DNA from: an uncultured Desulfovibrio sp.
Lineage (GTDB): Bacteria; Desulfobacterota; Desulfovibrionia; Desulfovibrionales; Desulfovibrionaceae
DNA: 20,149 nt
Reading direction: 5' to 3'
Assembly: GCF_949282365.1 (NCBI RefSeq)
Contig: NZ_CASDOY010000037.1
Location: 1-20,149, forward strand
The position numbers and the translations under genes are program-made. Shown piece after piece: positions 1-8,538 of the stretch; positions within the stretch are counted from its first letter, which is position 1, and every line of letters starts with the position of its first letter. The notes beneath the pieces are model-generated. The model was not told the DNA's origin. It worked only from the letters and a program-made list of their open reading frames with translations, and did no database searches.

Positions 1-927
1 CACGGGCGCCCCCTTGAAGGCCGCGGCGGCCCGGCCGTAGGGACGCGGCAGAGACACCTCGTCCACCCGCCAGACGGGCAGGGGCGGCGCCGCCAGCGGC
101 AGGCTGTCCTGCCAGACCACGGCCAGCTCGCAGTCCCGCCAGTCCATGCCCGAGCTCTGGCGCAGGAGGGCCGTCAGCCGGATGCGCACCAGACCGTCTT
201 CCGGCCGGGCATCCAGATCGTACACAGGCTCCCAGCCGCTGTTGTCCAGGGTATAGGCATAGCGCACCCGCACCGTCCCGGCCGGGACGTCATCCAGCAG
301 CAGGATCGCCAGCTGGCCGCTCTCCGCCGCGCGCGGCAGGCTGGCCAGGATGGCGGTGATGGTCTTCAGCTCCTTCTGCAGGTCGGCCTGGCGTCCGCGC
401 AGTTTGGGGATGACCTCGGCCATGCGCGCGTCCAGCTTTTCCAGCTCCTCCAGGCCCCGTTCGCCGGCGCGGGCCGTCCAGAGCCCCAGACGGGCGGAGA
501 CGGCTTCCAGATCGCCTTCCACCACGCGCTTGCGGGCCAGCAGGTCCTGACGGCGGCGGGCGTCGCCGTCGGCCGCCACGGCGGGAGCCATGCGGCTGCG
601 CCAGCTGACCAGACGGGCGCCATCCAGATCGAAATGCAGGTCACGGGCGTTCTCGGGCACGAAAAGTTCCACCCGTTTGACGCCGTCCCGCACGCTGACA
701 GGGAGCTCCTCCTCGCCGCGCACCAGGGCATGCGCGGGAAAGAGCTCCACCCGCTGCGGACGCAGGAAGGCATGCGGCGCATCGTCCACCAGACCAAAGG
801 CCGCCGCGGTCGCGCTCTCGCGCGCCAGGAGCGGCGCAGGCGCGGCCATGAGGCCTGCACCCAGCAGGAGCAGCCCGCCGCAGATCACGGCGGGCAGGCG
901 ACGGGTTCCAGTCGTTTTCTGTTTCAT
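1..927 (-). CDS. DUF4139 (mucoidy-inhibitor-like) exported protein, C-terminus cut by window edge
   Basis: I translated this by hand from ATG at 927-925. The frame is open for 309 codons and runs off the left edge. Residues 1-36 look like a signal peptide: a basic start (KQK, RR), a hydrophobic core at about 13-34, and an ALLAR-type end. About 55-115 is a beta-rich segment like the N-terminal part of the family. About 125-195 is Arg/Glu/Leu-rich and probably coiled coil. From about 205 the DUF4139 signature begins: a YTLDNSGWEPVYDLDA stretch at 225-240 and RQSSGMDWRDCELAV at 256-270. DUF4139 proteins are uncharacterised, envelope-associated proteins; some are annotated as mucoidy inhibitor MuiA. 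A modest AGGA lies about 8 bases before the ATG, next to a small hairpin. Function in this organism is unknown. Family assignment is good; length is unknown because the gene is truncated. Confidence 0.8.
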   Translation of the reverse strand, partial: MKQKTTGTRRLPAVICGGLLLLGAGLMAAPAPLLARESATAAAFGLVDDAPHAFLRPQRVELFPAHALVRGEEELPVSVRDGVKRVELFVPENARDLHFDLDGARLVSWRSRMAPAVAADGDARRRQDLLARKRVVEGDLEAVSARLGLWTARAGERGLEELEKLDARMAEVIPKLRGRQADLQKELKTITAILASLPRAAESGQLAILLLDDVPAGTVRVRYAYTLDNSGWEPVYDLDARPEDGLVRIRLTALLRQSSGMDWRDCELAVVWQDSLPLAAPPLPVWRVDEVSLPRPYGRAAAAFKGAPV

Positions 928-1233
928 CGGCGTATTCCTGACTTTTGAAGTCAGTTTTTACCATCCCGCACGGGGAGGGGCAGGCCCGGCACACGGACCA
1001 GGACAGGGAAACGGCGCCCGGGACGGAGGCCCCGGCAGGATGGCGGAAGGAAGGCCGGGGAACGGGAGCGTCCCGGCCGGGACGGAAGGCGCGGCACCCT
1101 GCCGCCACCTTCGAAAGGCGCGCCCGACGCCACGATACGGCAGGCGCGTATGGAAAAGGCCGGCCCCGCCCCGTCCCCCGCGCTCCGGCGGGAGGCGGCA
1201 GAGACGGGACGGGAGCGGGACAGGCCGTCAGGA
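928..1233. other. Intergenic region, 306 bases, no gene seen
   Basis: This is GC-rich sequence between ettA (ends at 1234) and the DUF4139 gene, both on the minus strand. Reading frames here are arginine/glycine/proline-rich with no ribosome site and look like chance frames. Apart from the hairpin at 938-954 I see no convincing terminator for ettA; the best minus-strand T run (around 1154-1157) has only four bases. Confidence 0.6.
938..954 (-). repeat. 7-bp perfect hairpin just upstream of the DUF4139 start codon
   Basis: CTGACTT and AAGTCAG form a perfect 7-bp stem with a 3-base loop. On the plus strand it is followed by TTTTT (955-959), which looks like a weak intrinsic terminator pointing away from the gene. 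On the minus strand its 3' arm runs directly into the AGGA that would serve as Shine-Dalgarno. It could be a translational control hairpin or a terminator; the sequence alone does not decide. Confidence 0.5.
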
Positions 1234-2916
<1,683 letters not shown>

Positions 2917-2938
2917 AGTATCCTCAAAAGTGATGTCT

Positions 2939-2953
2939 GCCGGCCGGGCCGGC
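2939..2953 (-). repeat. GC palindrome in the ettA leader
   Basis: GCCGGCC-G-GGCCGGC is a 7-1-7 palindrome. Outer bases GTCT (minus 2962-2959) and AGAC (minus 2938-2935) can extend it after an internal bulge. It lies between the predicted transcription start and the ettA Shine-Dalgarno, so it would form a very stable 5' hairpin in the mRNA. Confidence 0.5.
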
Positions 2954-2962
2954 GGGTCAGAC

Positions 2963-2991
2963 AGTCTAGCCGGGCTTGCCGCACATTTCAA
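2963..2991 (-). promoter_or_regulatory. Predicted sigma-70 promoter of ettA
   Basis: On the minus strand TTGAAA (2991-2986) and TAGACT (2968-2963) are separated by exactly 17 bases. They match consensus at 5/6 and 4/6. Predicted start of transcription is near 2956, giving a leader of about 40 bases that begins almost inside the GC palindrome at 2939-2953. Confidence 0.55.
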
Positions 2992-3328
2992 GCGGCGGGC
3001 AGCCGTACGGGAACATGCCCGACGTCAGCAAGGCGTGAGCGCGGGCAAGCGCTTCCGTCCGCACGCGGACGGACGCCTGCCGGGGGGCCATCCCGCAGGC
3101 GAAGCGCCTGACGCCCTTCCTTCCGGCGGCGCTCCCAGAACGGACAGCGGCGCTCCCCGCCGCAGCCGCCGCCCGGTCGCCCGTCCCCGTGCCTCCCCGG
3201 TCCATGTGCTGACCGACAAGGACGCCACGGTGCTGCCTGCCCGCCCGTGCGATCCCCGGACGAACGACCGGCACAGAGTATTCGCTACTGTCTTTCAAAC
3301 CATCCATGCGCGTCCCCGGACGAACAGC

Positions 3329-3357
3329 TTGATTTGCCGTCCTGTCTCTGCCAAAAT
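3329..3357 (+). promoter_or_regulatory. Candidate sigma-70 promoter of the symporter-permease-ridA cluster
   Basis: TTGATT (3329-3334), a 17-base spacer and CAAAAT (3352-3357) match consensus at 4/6 each. It lies 34 bases before the start codon at 3392, directly after the second copy of the 13-base repeat. Confidence 0.4.
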
Positions 3358-3391
3358 GCGTGGTCCATCACGCCGGCAAGGAGGAGGCTTC

Positions 3392-4348
3392 ATGCTGTCA
3401 GCGCTGCGCAGGATCAGCATCACCCTGACCCGCTTCATGGGTGTCATCATCATCGCCTTCTCGGTGCTGGCCCTGTGGCAGCCCTGGCTCTTCGCCTGGG
3501 TGGCGCCGCACATCTCCGTCCTTCTGGGCGTCATCATGCTGGGCATGGGCATGACCCTGCACTGGCAGGATTTCAGCCATGTGCTGCGCCGTCCCCGCGA
3601 CCTGGGGCTGGGCCTGCTGGTGCAGTTCGCCTGCATGCCGCTTTTGGCCTTCGGCCTGTGCCACCTCTTTTCCCTGCCGCCCGAGCTGGCCATGGGCATG
3701 ATCCTGGTAGGCACGGCGCCGGGCGGGACGGCCTCCAATGTGCTGACCTTCATCGCCCGCGGCGATGTGGCCTTTTCCGTGGCCATGACCGCGGCGGCGA
3801 CCCTGGTCTCCCTGCTGCTGACCCCCTTCCTGACCTGGCTGCTGGGCGGGGTCTGGGTGCCGGTGGACATGGGCGGCCTGTTCCTCTCCATCGTCAAGAT
3901 CGTGCTCCTGCCCGTGCTGCTGGGCCTGGTGCTGCACCACTGGCAGCGCGGCCTGGTGGACAGGCTGATGCCCGTCCTGCCGCTCACCTCGGCCCTGGTC
4001 ATCACCCTGGTCATCGCGGGCATCATCGCCGTCAACGCGAACAGCATCCTCACGGCCGGGCCCGCCATCTTCGCGGCGGTCATCGCCCACAATGTCCTTG
4101 GTCTGGCCGTGGGCTGGGCCGCCGCCTGCCGGCTGCATTTCACGCCGCCGCGCCGTCGCGCCCTGTCCATCGAGATAGGCACACAGAATTCCGGGCTGGC
4201 CACAGCCCTGGCGCTGGCGCATTTCACGCCTGCCGCCGCCATTGCCGGCGCCCTGTTCAGCGTCTGGCAGAACATTTCCGGCGCCCTGCTCGCCAATTTC
4301 TGGGCAACGCGGGCCATAACGTCTGACTCCGGGGAGAAGGATTCATGA
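3392..4348 (+). CDS. Bile acid:sodium symporter (BASS/SBF) family transporter
   Basis: 318 residues, almost entirely hydrophobic, with about nine to ten membrane segments, the normal size for bacterial BASS proteins. Family hallmarks are LVGTAPGGTASNVLTF (105-120), with ARGDVAFSVAMT just after it, and EIGTQNSGLATALAL (261-275), the two crossover helices that bind sodium and substrate in the ASBT fold. The frame is open far upstream, but ATG 3392 is chosen because AAGGAGGAGG (3378-3387) lies right before it and the upstream translation is Arg/Pro-rich chance sequence. Bacterial members take up small organic acids such as pantoate, pyruvate or bile-acid-like compounds, usually with Na+. The substrate here cannot be told from sequence. 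The stop overlaps the next start as ATGA, so the two transporters are likely translationally coupled. Confidence 0.9.
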   Translation: MLSALRRISITLTRFMGVIIIAFSVLALWQPWLFAWVAPHISVLLGVIMLGMGMTLHWQDFSHVLRRPRDLGLGLLVQFACMPLLAFGLCHLFSLPPELAMGMILVGTAPGGTASNVLTFIARGDVAFSVAMTAAATLVSLLLTPFLTWLLGGVWVPVDMGGLFLSIVKIVLLPVLLGLVLHHWQRGLVDRLMPVLPLTSALVITLVIAGIIAVNANSILTAGPAIFAAVIAHNVLGLAVGWAAACRLHFTPPRRRALSIEIGTQNSGLATALALAHFTPAAAIAGALFSVWQNISGALLANFWATRAITSDSGEKDS

Positions 4349-5571
4349 AGTTCATTTTCGGCGAGGGCTTCCAACGCACTCTGGGCGGCTCCATGATGGT
4401 GGCCGGCACGGCCATCGGCGCGGGCATGCTCGCCCTGCCCATGACCTCGGCCGGCATGTGGTTCAACTGGTCCATGGTGCTCATGCTGCTGTCGTGGTTC
4501 TGCATGCTGCGCGCCAGCCAGGCCATTCTTGAAGTCAACCTGCTCTTCGAGCCCGGCGACAGCCTGCACACCCTGGTACAGAACACCCTGGGGTCCTTCT
4601 GGAGCGTGCTCAACGGCTTTTCCGTGGCCTTCGTCCTCTATACCCTGGTCTACGCCTATGTCAGCAGCGGCGGCTCCGTGGTCCAGCACGCCCTGCAGTC
4701 CAGCTGGGGCATCACCCCGCCCCGCGTCCTCACCAGCCTGATCTTCACCGTGCTGCTCACGGCCTGCGTCTGGTGGAGCTCCCGGGCGGTGGACCGCCTG
4801 TCCGCCATCCTCATGGGCGGCATGGTCATCACCTTCCTGCTCTCCATCGGCGGCATGATCGGCCAGGCCCGTCTGGACTCCATGCTGGGCCTGGACGGCC
4901 AGAGCGGCCAGTTCATCTTCATCTTCGGCGCGGCCTCCACCTACCTGACCTCGTTCTGCTTCCACGCCTCGGTGCCCAGCCTGATCAAATATCTGGGCAA
5001 GGACGCCCGCACCATCAACAGCTGCCTGCGCATCGGCACCATCATAGCCCTGCTCTGCTATGTGGCCTGGATCGCCGCCGCCGACGGCATCATCCCGCGC
5101 GACGACTTCCGGCACATCACCAATGTGGGCGATCTGGTGGCCGCCTCCGGCACCAGCCTGGGCGGCGTCATCCTCAAGATGCTGGAAGCCTTTGCCCTGT
5201 TCGCCATCGCCACCTCCTTCCTGGGCGCGGGCCTGGGCCTGTTCGACTACATGGCCGACCTCTGCGGCTTCGACAACAGCCGTCTGGGCCGTACCAAGAC
5301 CATGCTCATCACCTTCGTGCCGCCCATGATCGGCGGCATCATCTGGCCCGACGGCTTCCTGCCCGCCATCGCCTGGGCCGGTCTGGCGGCCTCGGTCTGG
5401 TCGGTCATCGTGCCCGCCCTGCTGCTGCGCGCCAGCCGCCGCAAGTTCCAGGCCAGCCTCTACCGCGCGCCCGGCGGGGCCACCACCGTGCCCCTGCTGC
5501 TGGTCTACGGCCTGATCGTGGCCGTCTGCCACATCCTCTACGTCTTCAACCTGCTGCCTGTCTTCAAGTAG
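4345..5571 (+). CDS. Aromatic amino acid permease, HAAAP family (TyrP/Mtr/TnaB-like)
   Basis: 408 residues, near the 403-415 of E. coli TyrP, Mtr and TnaB, with about eleven hydrophobic segments. The N-terminus has the family motif GGSMMVAGTAIGAGMLALP (14-32), the unwound first helix that binds substrate. Mid-protein, a TSFCFHASVPSLIKYLG stretch matches the TSFGFHGSVPS region of TyrP/Mtr. These permeases import tryptophan or tyrosine by proton symport across the inner membrane; which one is used here cannot be resolved. The start ATG overlaps the TGA of the symporter gene, with AAGGA at 4337-4341. The gene is followed after 24 bases by ridA, so co-transcription is likely. Confidence 0.88.
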   Translation: MKFIFGEGFQRTLGGSMMVAGTAIGAGMLALPMTSAGMWFNWSMVLMLLSWFCMLRASQAILEVNLLFEPGDSLHTLVQNTLGSFWSVLNGFSVAFVLYTLVYAYVSSGGSVVQHALQSSWGITPPRVLTSLIFTVLLTACVWWSSRAVDRLSAILMGGMVITFLLSIGGMIGQARLDSMLGLDGQSGQFIFIFGAASTYLTSFCFHASVPSLIKYLGKDARTINSCLRIGTIIALLCYVAWIAAADGIIPRDDFRHITNVGDLVAASGTSLGGVILKMLEAFALFAIATSFLGAGLGLFDYMADLCGFDNSRLGRTKTMLITFVPPMIGGIIWPDGFLPAIAWAGLAASVWSVIVPALLLRASRRKFQASLYRAPGGATTVPLLLVYGLIVAVCHILYVFNLLPVFK

Positions 5572-5595
5572 CAGCCATCATCCAAGGAGTTCTCC

Positions 5596-5976
5596 ATGAA
5601 CAAGGACGTCATCAGCACCCCCCATGCTCCCGCCGCCGTGGGTCCCTACAGCCAGGGCATCCGCGTGGGCGACATCTTCTTCCTCTCCGGCCAGATCCCG
5701 CTGGACCCCGCCACCGGCAAACTGGTGGAAGGCGACATCTGCGCCCAGGCCGAACAGTGCTGCAAGAACGTGGTCTCCCTGCTGGAATCCCAGGGCCTGA
5801 CCACCGCCAATGCGGTCAAGACCACTGTCTTCATCGCTGACATGAACGACTTTCCCAAGGTCAACGAAGTCTACAAAAAATACTTCTGCGAACCCTTCCC
5901 CGCCCGCTCCTGCGTGGCCGTCAAGAGCCTGCCCCTGGGCGCTCAGGTGGAAGTGGAAGTCATCGCCGCCCGCTAG
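5596..5976 (+). CDS. ridA: RidA, 2-iminobutanoate/2-iminopropanoate deaminase
   Basis: 126 residues, the normal family length (E. coli 128). The YjgF/YER057c/UK114 fold is evident: an AVGPYSQG motif (14-21), an FLSGQIPLDP stretch (29-38), the active-site arginine in PARSCVAV (R104, equivalent to R105 in E. coli) and the acidic C-terminal strand QVEVEVIA (117-124). RidA hydrolyses reactive enamine/imine intermediates released by PLP enzymes such as threonine and serine dehydratases, protecting other PLP enzymes. It is cytosolic and trimeric. AAGGAG at 5584-5589 lies six bases before the ATG. The position right after an amino acid permease fits a role in amino acid catabolism, but that link is inference. 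Confidence 0.95.
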   Translation: MNKDVISTPHAPAAVGPYSQGIRVGDIFFLSGQIPLDPATGKLVEGDICAQAEQCCKNVVSLLESQGLTTANAVKTTVFIADMNDFPKVNEVYKKYFCEPFPARSCVAVKSLPLGAQVEVEVIAAR

Positions 5977-5990
5977 GCGCCCGCGCTGAT

Positions 5991-6032
5991 CCGCAGGGAG
6001 GGACGTGCCGCCGGGCGCTCCCTTCCTTGCGG
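5991..6032 (+). terminator. Hairpin downstream of ridA, no U tract
   Basis: Arms 5991-6002 and 6021-6032 pair over 12 bp in RNA, with two G-U wobbles, around an 18-base loop. It begins 14 bases after the ridA stop. No T run follows, so it is not a canonical intrinsic terminator. It may stabilise the 3' end or mark a Rho-dependent end. The wobbles mean it folds better as plus-strand RNA than as minus. Confidence 0.35.
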
Positions 6033-6056
6033 ACAACCTGCCGCAAAATATATAGT
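6027..6056 (+). promoter_or_regulatory. Predicted promoter of the LOTUS-DUF3825 gene, with an inverted repeat at the -10
   Basis: TTGCGG (6027-6032) and TATAGT (6051-6056, 5/6 to consensus) are 18 bases apart in a short AT-rich patch at the edge of the low-GC segment. GCCGCA (6040-6045) and TGCGGC (6061-6066) form an inverted repeat flanking the -10, placed as an operator would be. Predicted start of transcription is near 6063, about 40 bases before the start codon. Confidence 0.4.
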
Positions 6057-6102
6057 ATGGTGCGGCTCCCGAAATGTGCCCCTAACCCCTATGGAGGAGA
6101 CC

Positions 6103-7317
6103 ATGCCTGACAGCTTGTCAAAAATGCTCATGACGGCATTCAAAATGGCTCTAGGCGTTGGAACTGACGAGGATGCCATCGAACGCGATATTGATATTTG
6201 TACGTTGGGACAAAAGCTGAAAATAATCGATGAAACATTTTCTCCCAGGAATTACGGAGAAGAAAAGCTTAAAGATATTTTACAAAAATTTGATCATTAT
6301 ATTAAATTAACAGAAGATACATCCATTTATCCATCCCGGTACTTTGCTCAGCTTATTGATATCATCCCTGATGATTTTGCGGAAAAAGGTTTTGGATATT
6401 CTTTAAACAAAAATACCTACGATAATATAAAAAGATTTGCATATATACCCCCACAACGTTATGACGAGCTGGCAAATTTGGCTCTATCTGAAAAGTGGTA
6501 TTTGGGCGACAGACCAAAAACAGGAAATCCATATGAACTTCTTGAAAATTACTTGAACTATACATTCATTCGACTGTTACATGAAGAAAAAATAAAAGAA
6601 AGCCCCTCCGGATCATTTGCCATATTCAATACAGGGCTTGTCGACAGAAAATACGAGCAAATATTTGCTCTTTTCGCCCTCAACAGAAATAATCAGCAGA
6701 AATGGTTCCTTAAATCCTTCTGCACCAAGGGGGAAGGCGCTGACGGGAAACTTCTTGTCCGGGAATTCCCCGAACTCCCCGAAGCAGCCGACTACTTCTC
6801 CAATCCTGCTGATTTAATTTATAATCTTCATGCCGGGATGCCGTGTGTCGACTGGGAACATATCCTGATAGACAATGCCGACAGAATACCGATTCATTTT
6901 TTCAAAAATCTAAACATAAAGAATTTCATCTGCAAAGATTGCTCAAAAATGACAGAGGATGAATTTGATGACTATGTTTCCGAATTGAAAAATGCCTTTT
7001 ATGAAGACAGAAGAGCCTACAGGATAGCCATTGCCCTAATCAATGGTGCCATTGAAGATGCAATCAAAAAAGTACGCTGGAATTACAAAACAGCTATTCC
7101 AATGTATTATACGCGTACAAGAAAGGTAAATCTTCTATTGCCATTATGCCTAGTTAGTGACGACAAAGCTGATGTGGCTCTTGTCGTTGAGAGGACAGAG
7201 TCTGGTCAGTATCAGGGACATACGATTCTTCGATTGGAATGGGCCTATCAGAGTGCGCGACTGATTTGTCGTCCAGACAGCGACTGGCTATCCTCATCTC
7301 TTATTGATTCGTTATAA
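6103..7317 (+). CDS. OST-HTH/LOTUS-like plus DUF3825 protein on a low-GC insert
   Basis: 404 residues. Residues about 8-75 resemble an OST-HTH/LOTUS winged helix: TLGQKLKIID followed by FSPRNYGEEKLKDILQKF (46-63), matching the family's pattern of 'proline-x-asparagine-tyrosine-glycine, then a leucine-rich helix'. From about 105 the protein matches DUF3825: ELANLALSEKWY (122-133), FAIFNTGLVDRKYE (172-185), VDWEHILIDNADRIP (249-263), EDRRAYR (301-307), WNYKTAIPMYY (326-336), LPLCLVSDDKADVALVVERT (346-365), QGHTIL (371-376) and ARLICRPDSDWL (385-396). No signal peptide or membrane segment is seen. LOTUS domains bind RNA; the DUF3825 activity is unknown. ATG 6103 is chosen over in-frame GTG 6076 and ATG 6091 because GGAGGAG (6094-6100) lies just ahead. 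The gene is AT-rich and uses A/T-ending codons unlike its neighbours, indicating transfer. The frame is intact. Domain calls are from memory. Confidence 0.8.
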   Translation: MPDSLSKMLMTAFKMALGVGTDEDAIERDIDICTLGQKLKIIDETFSPRNYGEEKLKDILQKFDHYIKLTEDTSIYPSRYFAQLIDIIPDDFAEKGFGYSLNKNTYDNIKRFAYIPPQRYDELANLALSEKWYLGDRPKTGNPYELLENYLNYTFIRLLHEEKIKESPSGSFAIFNTGLVDRKYEQIFALFALNRNNQQKWFLKSFCTKGEGADGKLLVREFPELPEAADYFSNPADLIYNLHAGMPCVDWEHILIDNADRIPIHFFKNLNIKNFICKDCSKMTEDEFDDYVSELKNAFYEDRRAYRIAIALINGAIEDAIKKVRWNYKTAIPMYYTRTRKVNLLLPLCLVSDDKADVALVVERTESGQYQGHTILRLEWAYQSARLICRPDSDWLSSSLIDSL

Positions 7318-7372
7318 TTTCACCATTCAGGCGGGCAGCCCGGCAAAAAAAATGTAAGACAGTCCATTCCAG

Positions 7373-7381
7373 TGGTATAAC
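7373..7381 (+). promoter_or_regulatory. Extended -10 promoter of the metallophosphoesterase gene
   Basis: TGGTATAAC is a TGn extended -10 with a 5/6 hexamer (7376-7381). No good -35 is visible at 17 bases, which is typical of extended -10 promoters. Transcription would begin near 7388, giving a leader of about 17 bases that lacks a clear Shine-Dalgarno before ATG 7405. Confidence 0.4.
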
Positions 7382-7404
7382 ATTCAGATCACACTCCGTA
7401 TTCC

Positions 7405-8538
7405 ATGCTGAAGCTCGTCACCACCATCCTGTGCGTCTATGTCCTGGCCCGCTGCGTGCTGCCCCTGCGCTGCGGCAGGCCCCTCAAGCTGCTGCTGGCC
7501 CTGCTGGTGCTGCTGGTGGGCTTCCGTCTGCACATCTTCGCCCTGCTCTACGCCACCTTCAATCCCGAGCTGCCGCGCTGGCTGCTGGTCGGCACCGGAG
7601 CGCCGCATGTGCTCTTCTTCCTGCTGGCCCTGCTCTCCCTGATTCGGGATGCCGTCTGCCTTATCTGGCTGCTCCTGCGCCGCCTCTGCCCGCGGCTGCC
7701 CGCCCTGCCCGGCAGCAATGCCCAGATGCTCGGACTGCTGGCGGCGTCCGTGCTGCTGACGGCCCTGGCCGTGCCCGCAGCCCTGCGCGTGCCCGAGGCG
7801 CGCACGCAGGAGGTCGTCCTGCCCGGCCTGCCCGCCGCGCTGGACGGCCTGCGCGTGGTCCAGCTCACGGACCTGCACGTCAGTCGCAATTTCCCCGCGG
7901 ACTGGACCCGCGCCGTGGTGGAGAGGACCAATGCCCTCAGGCCGGACCTCATCCTGCTCACGGGCGACCTCATGGACGGCAGCCCGGCCATGCGCCGGGA
8001 GGACTTCGCCCCCCTGGCGGACCTGCGCGCGCCGCTGGGCGTCTTCGCCTGCACGGGCAACCATGAATATTACTCCGGTCTGGCCGCCTGGCGGCCCGTA
8101 CTGCGCGCTCACGGCATCACCCTGCTGGAGAACGCGGCCGTGGTCCTGTCCGTGCGGGGCAGCCGCCTGACCGTGGCCGGCGTCACGGACAACGTCTCCG
8201 CCCGCTTCGGCCTGCCCGGGCCCGATCCGGCCGCGGCCCTGTCCGGCACGCCCCGGCCGCGCCTGCTCATGGCCCACAAGCCGGAGCTCTTCCACCAGAC
8301 CGCCCCGCATGTGGACCTGCAGCTCTCCGGCCATACCCACGGCGGTCTCGCCCTGCTGCTGGACAGGGGCGTGGCCCTGTTCAACGGCGGTTTCGTGCGC
8401 GGCTGGTACGCGCAGGACGGGGCCCGCCTCCATGTGAGCCCGGGCAGCGGCCTGTGGGGCGGCTTTCCCCTGCGCCTGGGCGTGCCGTCCGAGATCACGC
8501 TGCTCATCCTGCGTGCCCCCGACGGGCAGCACTCCTGA
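7405..8538 (+). CDS. Membrane-anchored metallophosphoesterase (YaeI/YkuE-like)
   Basis: 377 residues. The first about 128 residues form three or four hydrophobic segments (about 3-20, 28-50, 60-92, 107-127). A calcineurin-like phosphoesterase domain follows, with all metal-binding motifs: QLTDLHVS (153-160, D156 and H158), LLTGDLMDG (184-192, D188), CTGNHEYY (216-223, N219 and H220), AHKPE (290-294, H291) and LSGHTHGG (307-314, H310 and H312). Relatives include E. coli YaeI and B. subtilis YkuE, which act on lipid or cell-wall-linked phosphate esters, but the substrate here is not known. The catalytic domain probably sits on the outer face of the inner membrane. The start is the first ATG; ribosome-site support is weak. 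It is the first GC-rich gene after the AT-rich insert. Confidence 0.88.
   Translation: MLKLVTTILCVYVLARCVLPLRCGRPLKLLLALLVLLVGFRLHIFALLYATFNPELPRWLLVGTGAPHVLFFLLALLSLIRDAVCLIWLLLRRLCPRLPALPGSNAQMLGLLAASVLLTALAVPAALRVPEARTQEVVLPGLPAALDGLRVVQLTDLHVSRNFPADWTRAVVERTNALRPDLILLTGDLMDGSPAMRREDFAPLADLRAPLGVFACTGNHEYYSGLAAWRPVLRAHGITLLENAAVVLSVRGSRLTVAGVTDNVSARFGLPGPDPAAALSGTPRPRLLMAHKPELFHQTAPHVDLQLSGHTHGGLALLLDRGVALFNGGFVRGWYAQDGARLHVSPGSGLWGGFPLRLGVPSEITLLILRAPDGQHS

Larger units (their letters stand above)
2917..3391. other. Divergent intergenic region, 475 bases, between ettA and the symporter gene
   Basis: It holds the ettA promoter and leader hairpin on the minus side and a candidate promoter for the symporter operon at 3329-3357. 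A 13-base direct repeat TCCCCGGACGAAC occurs at 3253-3265 and 3313-3325, exactly 60 bases apart. The rest (3000-3250) is GC-rich with no credible gene. Confidence 0.6.

Noticed and set aside
3295..5532. 745-codon minus-strand frame opposite the two transporter genes
   Set aside because: Low-complexity Gly/Gln/Asp/Ala and Met/Arg/Ser content, and it lies over two well-supported genes, so it is a composition artefact.
7331..7352. Possible terminator after the DUF3825 gene (GC stem next to an A run)
   Set aside because: The stem is only 4 bp and is followed by A rather than T on the gene's strand; the T run precedes the stem on the other strand.
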